DNA of 64,000 nucleotides, taken from Alphaproteobacteria bacterium (GTDB lineage Bacteria; Pseudomonadota; Alphaproteobacteria; Caulobacterales; Aquidulcibacteraceae). Shown piece after piece: positions 62,534-64,000 of this stretch. A model generated the notes under the pieces. It was not told where the DNA came from. It did no database searches and saw nothing but the letters and a program-made list of their open reading frames with translations. The stretch covers positions 124,001 through 188,000 of the forward strand of contig WGNI01000002.1 of NCBI GenBank assembly GCA_016124655.1. The letters run 5' to 3'. Both the position numbers and the translations under genes were made by a program. Position 1 is the first letter of the stretch, and each line of letters opens with the position of its first letter.

Positions 62534-64000
62534 TCAGATATCCCAATTGGGCACGTAGTCGCCGACCAGGCGCTCGACAATGATTTTCGCGGCGGCTTCG
62601 GCGTCGACGGCGGTCGTGTCGATGCGCAGCTCCGGAGCGTCCGGCGGTTCGTAGGGGCTGTCGACGCCGGTGAAGTTCTTCAGCTGGCCGGAGCGCGCCT
62701 TCTTGTAGAGGCCTTTGACGTCGCGCTGTTCGGCCACGGCCAATGGCGTATCGATGAACACCTCGATGAATTCGCCCTCGGGCACGCGCGCGCGGGCGAG
62801 GTCGCGTTCGGCCTTGAACGGTGAAATGAACGACACCAGCACGATGAGGCCCGCGTCGGTCATCAGCTTGGCCACTTCGGCGACGCGGCGGATGTTCTCC
62901 ACGCGATCGGCGTCGGTGAAGCCGAGATCGCGATTGAGGCCGTGGCGAATGTTGTCGCCGTCGAGAAGGATCGTGTGGCGGCCCAAAGCGTGGAGCTGTT
63001 TTTCCACCAGATTGGCGATGGTGGATTTGCCGGAGCCTGAAAGTCCGGTGAACCACACCACGGCGGGACGCTGGCCCAGCGCGCGGGCGCGGGCGGTGCG
63101 GTCGATCTCCAGCGCCTGCCAGTGAATGTTCTGCGCGCGGCGCAGCGCGAAGTGCAGCATGCCGGCGGCGACCGTCGCGTTTGTCGCGCGGTCAATGAGA
63201 ATGAAGCCGCCGAGCTCGGGGTTTTCCGTGTATGGCGCAAAGGCGATGGGCTGGTCGAGCGCCAGCGTGCAAACGCCGATTTCGTTCAGCTCCAGCGTGC
63301 GGGCGGCCAGCTGCTCAAGCGAATTGACGTTGATTTTGTGTTTGGGCTCGGAGACCGAAGCGAGGACGGTCTTGGCGGCGCACTTCAAGACGTATTGCCG
63401 GCCGGGCAGCAGGGCTGCGTCGTCCATCCAGACGATGGTCGCTTCGAATTGATCGGAGGATTCCAGCGGCTGCAGCGCTTCGGCGATCACGTCGCCGCGC
63501 GAGCAATCGATTTCATCGGCGAAGGTCAGCGTCACGGATTGGCCGGCGTGCGCGGCGTCGAGATCGCCATCCTGCGTGACGATGCGCGCGATTGTGGTTT
63601 CGCGCCCGGACGGCGACACGCGCACGCGGTCGCCCGGCTTGACGGCGCCGGCGGCGATGCGCCCGGCGAAGCCGCGGAAGGATTGGTCCGGCCGATTCAC
63701 CCATTGCACCGCCATGCGGAAGGGCGCGCGCGTCAGCCGTTCGGAATCAACCTCCACGGTTTCGAGGTGCTCGATCAGCGTCGGTCCGCGATGCCAGGGC
63801 GTGTTGGCGCTTTTCGTGGTGATGTTGTCGCCCATCAGGCCGGAGATCGGGATGGCGGTGATGTCGGTCAGGCCGATGCGCCCGGCGAAAGCGCGGTAAT
63901 CGTTGACGATGTTTGTGAAGGTCGCTTCGTCGAAGCCGACGAGGTCCATCTTGTTCACCGCCAGCACGACATGGCGCATGCCGATCAGCGAAACCAGATA
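62534..64000 (-). CDS. cysNC: Bifunctional sulfate adenylyltransferase subunit 1 / APS kinase (cut by window edge)
   Basis: The frame runs off the window end, so the N-terminal GTPase motifs are missing apart from [12 protein letters not shown] (the NKxD guanine motif). It has the EF-Tu-like domains of CysN ([25 protein letters not shown]) and then a complete APS kinase domain with the P-loop [29 protein letters not shown] and [10 protein letters not shown]. The fusion makes APS and then PAPS from sulfate and ATP together with CysD. PAPS could also feed sulfation in the window, but no classic sulfotransferase was seen. Confidence 0.95.
   Translation of the reverse strand, partial: YLVSLIGMRHVVLAVNKMDLVGFDEATFTNIVNDYRAFAGRIGLTDITAIPISGLMGDNITTKSANTPWHRGPTLIEHLETVEVDSERLTRAPFRMAVQWVNRPDQSFRGFAGRIAAGAVKPGDRVRVSPSGRETTIARIVTQDGDLDAAHAGQSVTLTFADEIDCSRGDVIAEALQPLESSDQFEATIVWMDDAALLPGRQYVLKCAAKTVLASVSEPKHKINVNSLEQLAARTLELNEIGVCTLALDQPIAFAPYTENPELGGFILIDRATNATVAAGMLHFALRRAQNIHWQALEIDRTARARALGQRPAVVWFTGLSGSGKSTIANLVEKQLHALGRHTILLDGDNIRHGLNRDLGFTDADRVENIRRVAEVAKLMTDAGLIVLVSFISPFKAERDLARARVPEGEFIEVFIDTPLAVAEQRDVKGLYKKARSGQLKNFTGVDSPYEPPDAPELRIDTTAVDAEAAAKIIVERLVGDYVPNWDI

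Overview
The window is high-GC, densely coded DNA with no stretch longer than about 260 bases without a gene. The organism is most likely an alphaproteobacterium. Supporting signs are a SAM-II type riboswitch ahead of metZ, a long two-domain dCTP deaminase, the hpf-ptsN pair, a CysNC fusion, a class of ferredoxin-NADP reductase typical of that group, and intergenic palindromes of the CCAAAACCGGTTCCCA type seen in alphaproteobacterial genomes. Caulobacterales or Hyphomonadaceae relatives are a reasonable guess, but this is inference from gene content only. I see no insertion sequence, prophage, integrase, CRISPR array or rRNA. One tRNA-Gly(CCC) is present.

Layout. 1-2.8 kb (minus): ATP-grasp, alpha-E and transglutaminase-like genes of the circularly permuted ATP-grasp system. 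2.9-6.9 kb: fpr, an SDR, a tandem 53-bp palindromic repeat, a PQQ-type sugar dehydrogenase lipoprotein and a membrane protein. 7-11.4 kb: a serine hydrolase, a LuxR-type regulator, an arginine-rich hypothetical protein, gloA and yghU, followed by the tRNA. 11.6-16.9 kb (plus): a GT87-like membrane protein, then the trehalose genes otsB-otsA and a GH15 hydrolase. 16.9-20.2 kb (minus): a coupled arylsulfotransferase-like protein and polytopic membrane protein.

20.4-33.1 kb (plus) is a tightly packed glycan-type gene chain. It holds an epimerase, a TIM-barrel isomerase, a degenerate GtrB-like protein, GT2 enzymes, a DAO flavoenzyme, a DUF938 methyltransferase, a flippase-like LPG_synthase_TM protein, two related amine-oxidase-fold flavoproteins and two small membrane proteins built from a repeated PGYxV module. 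33.1-46.4 kb carries two related GT-C-like membrane proteins, several nucleotide-sugar enzymes (a UDP-HexNAc dehydrogenase type, two epimerases and UDP-xylose synthase), a GT4 enzyme, a polysaccharide deacetylase, a GMC-like oxidoreductase with a four-cysteine motif and a PepSY protein. 46.4-51.6 kb (minus) is a dprE1-dprE2-(HAD-UbiA) set, the known route to polyprenyl-phosphate arabinofuranose, followed by an SLC13 carrier.

51.7-64 kb is mostly housekeeping: ptsN, hpf, metZ with its riboswitch, dCTP deaminase, a hybrid histidine kinase facing a single-domain response regulator, a subtilase lipoprotein with a neighbouring stand-alone propeptide-like lipoprotein, zwf and cysNC (running off the end).

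Reading across the window, the central 31 kb can supply nucleotide sugars, polyprenyl-phosphate-linked sugars (arabinose by the DprE route, another hexose by a Dpm-like GT2), several candidate GT-C transferases that use such lipid donors, and modifying enzymes. The best hypothesis is a cell-surface glycan carrying D-arabinofuranose. The polymer itself and the exact roles of the PGYxV proteins and paired flavoproteins are unknown to me.
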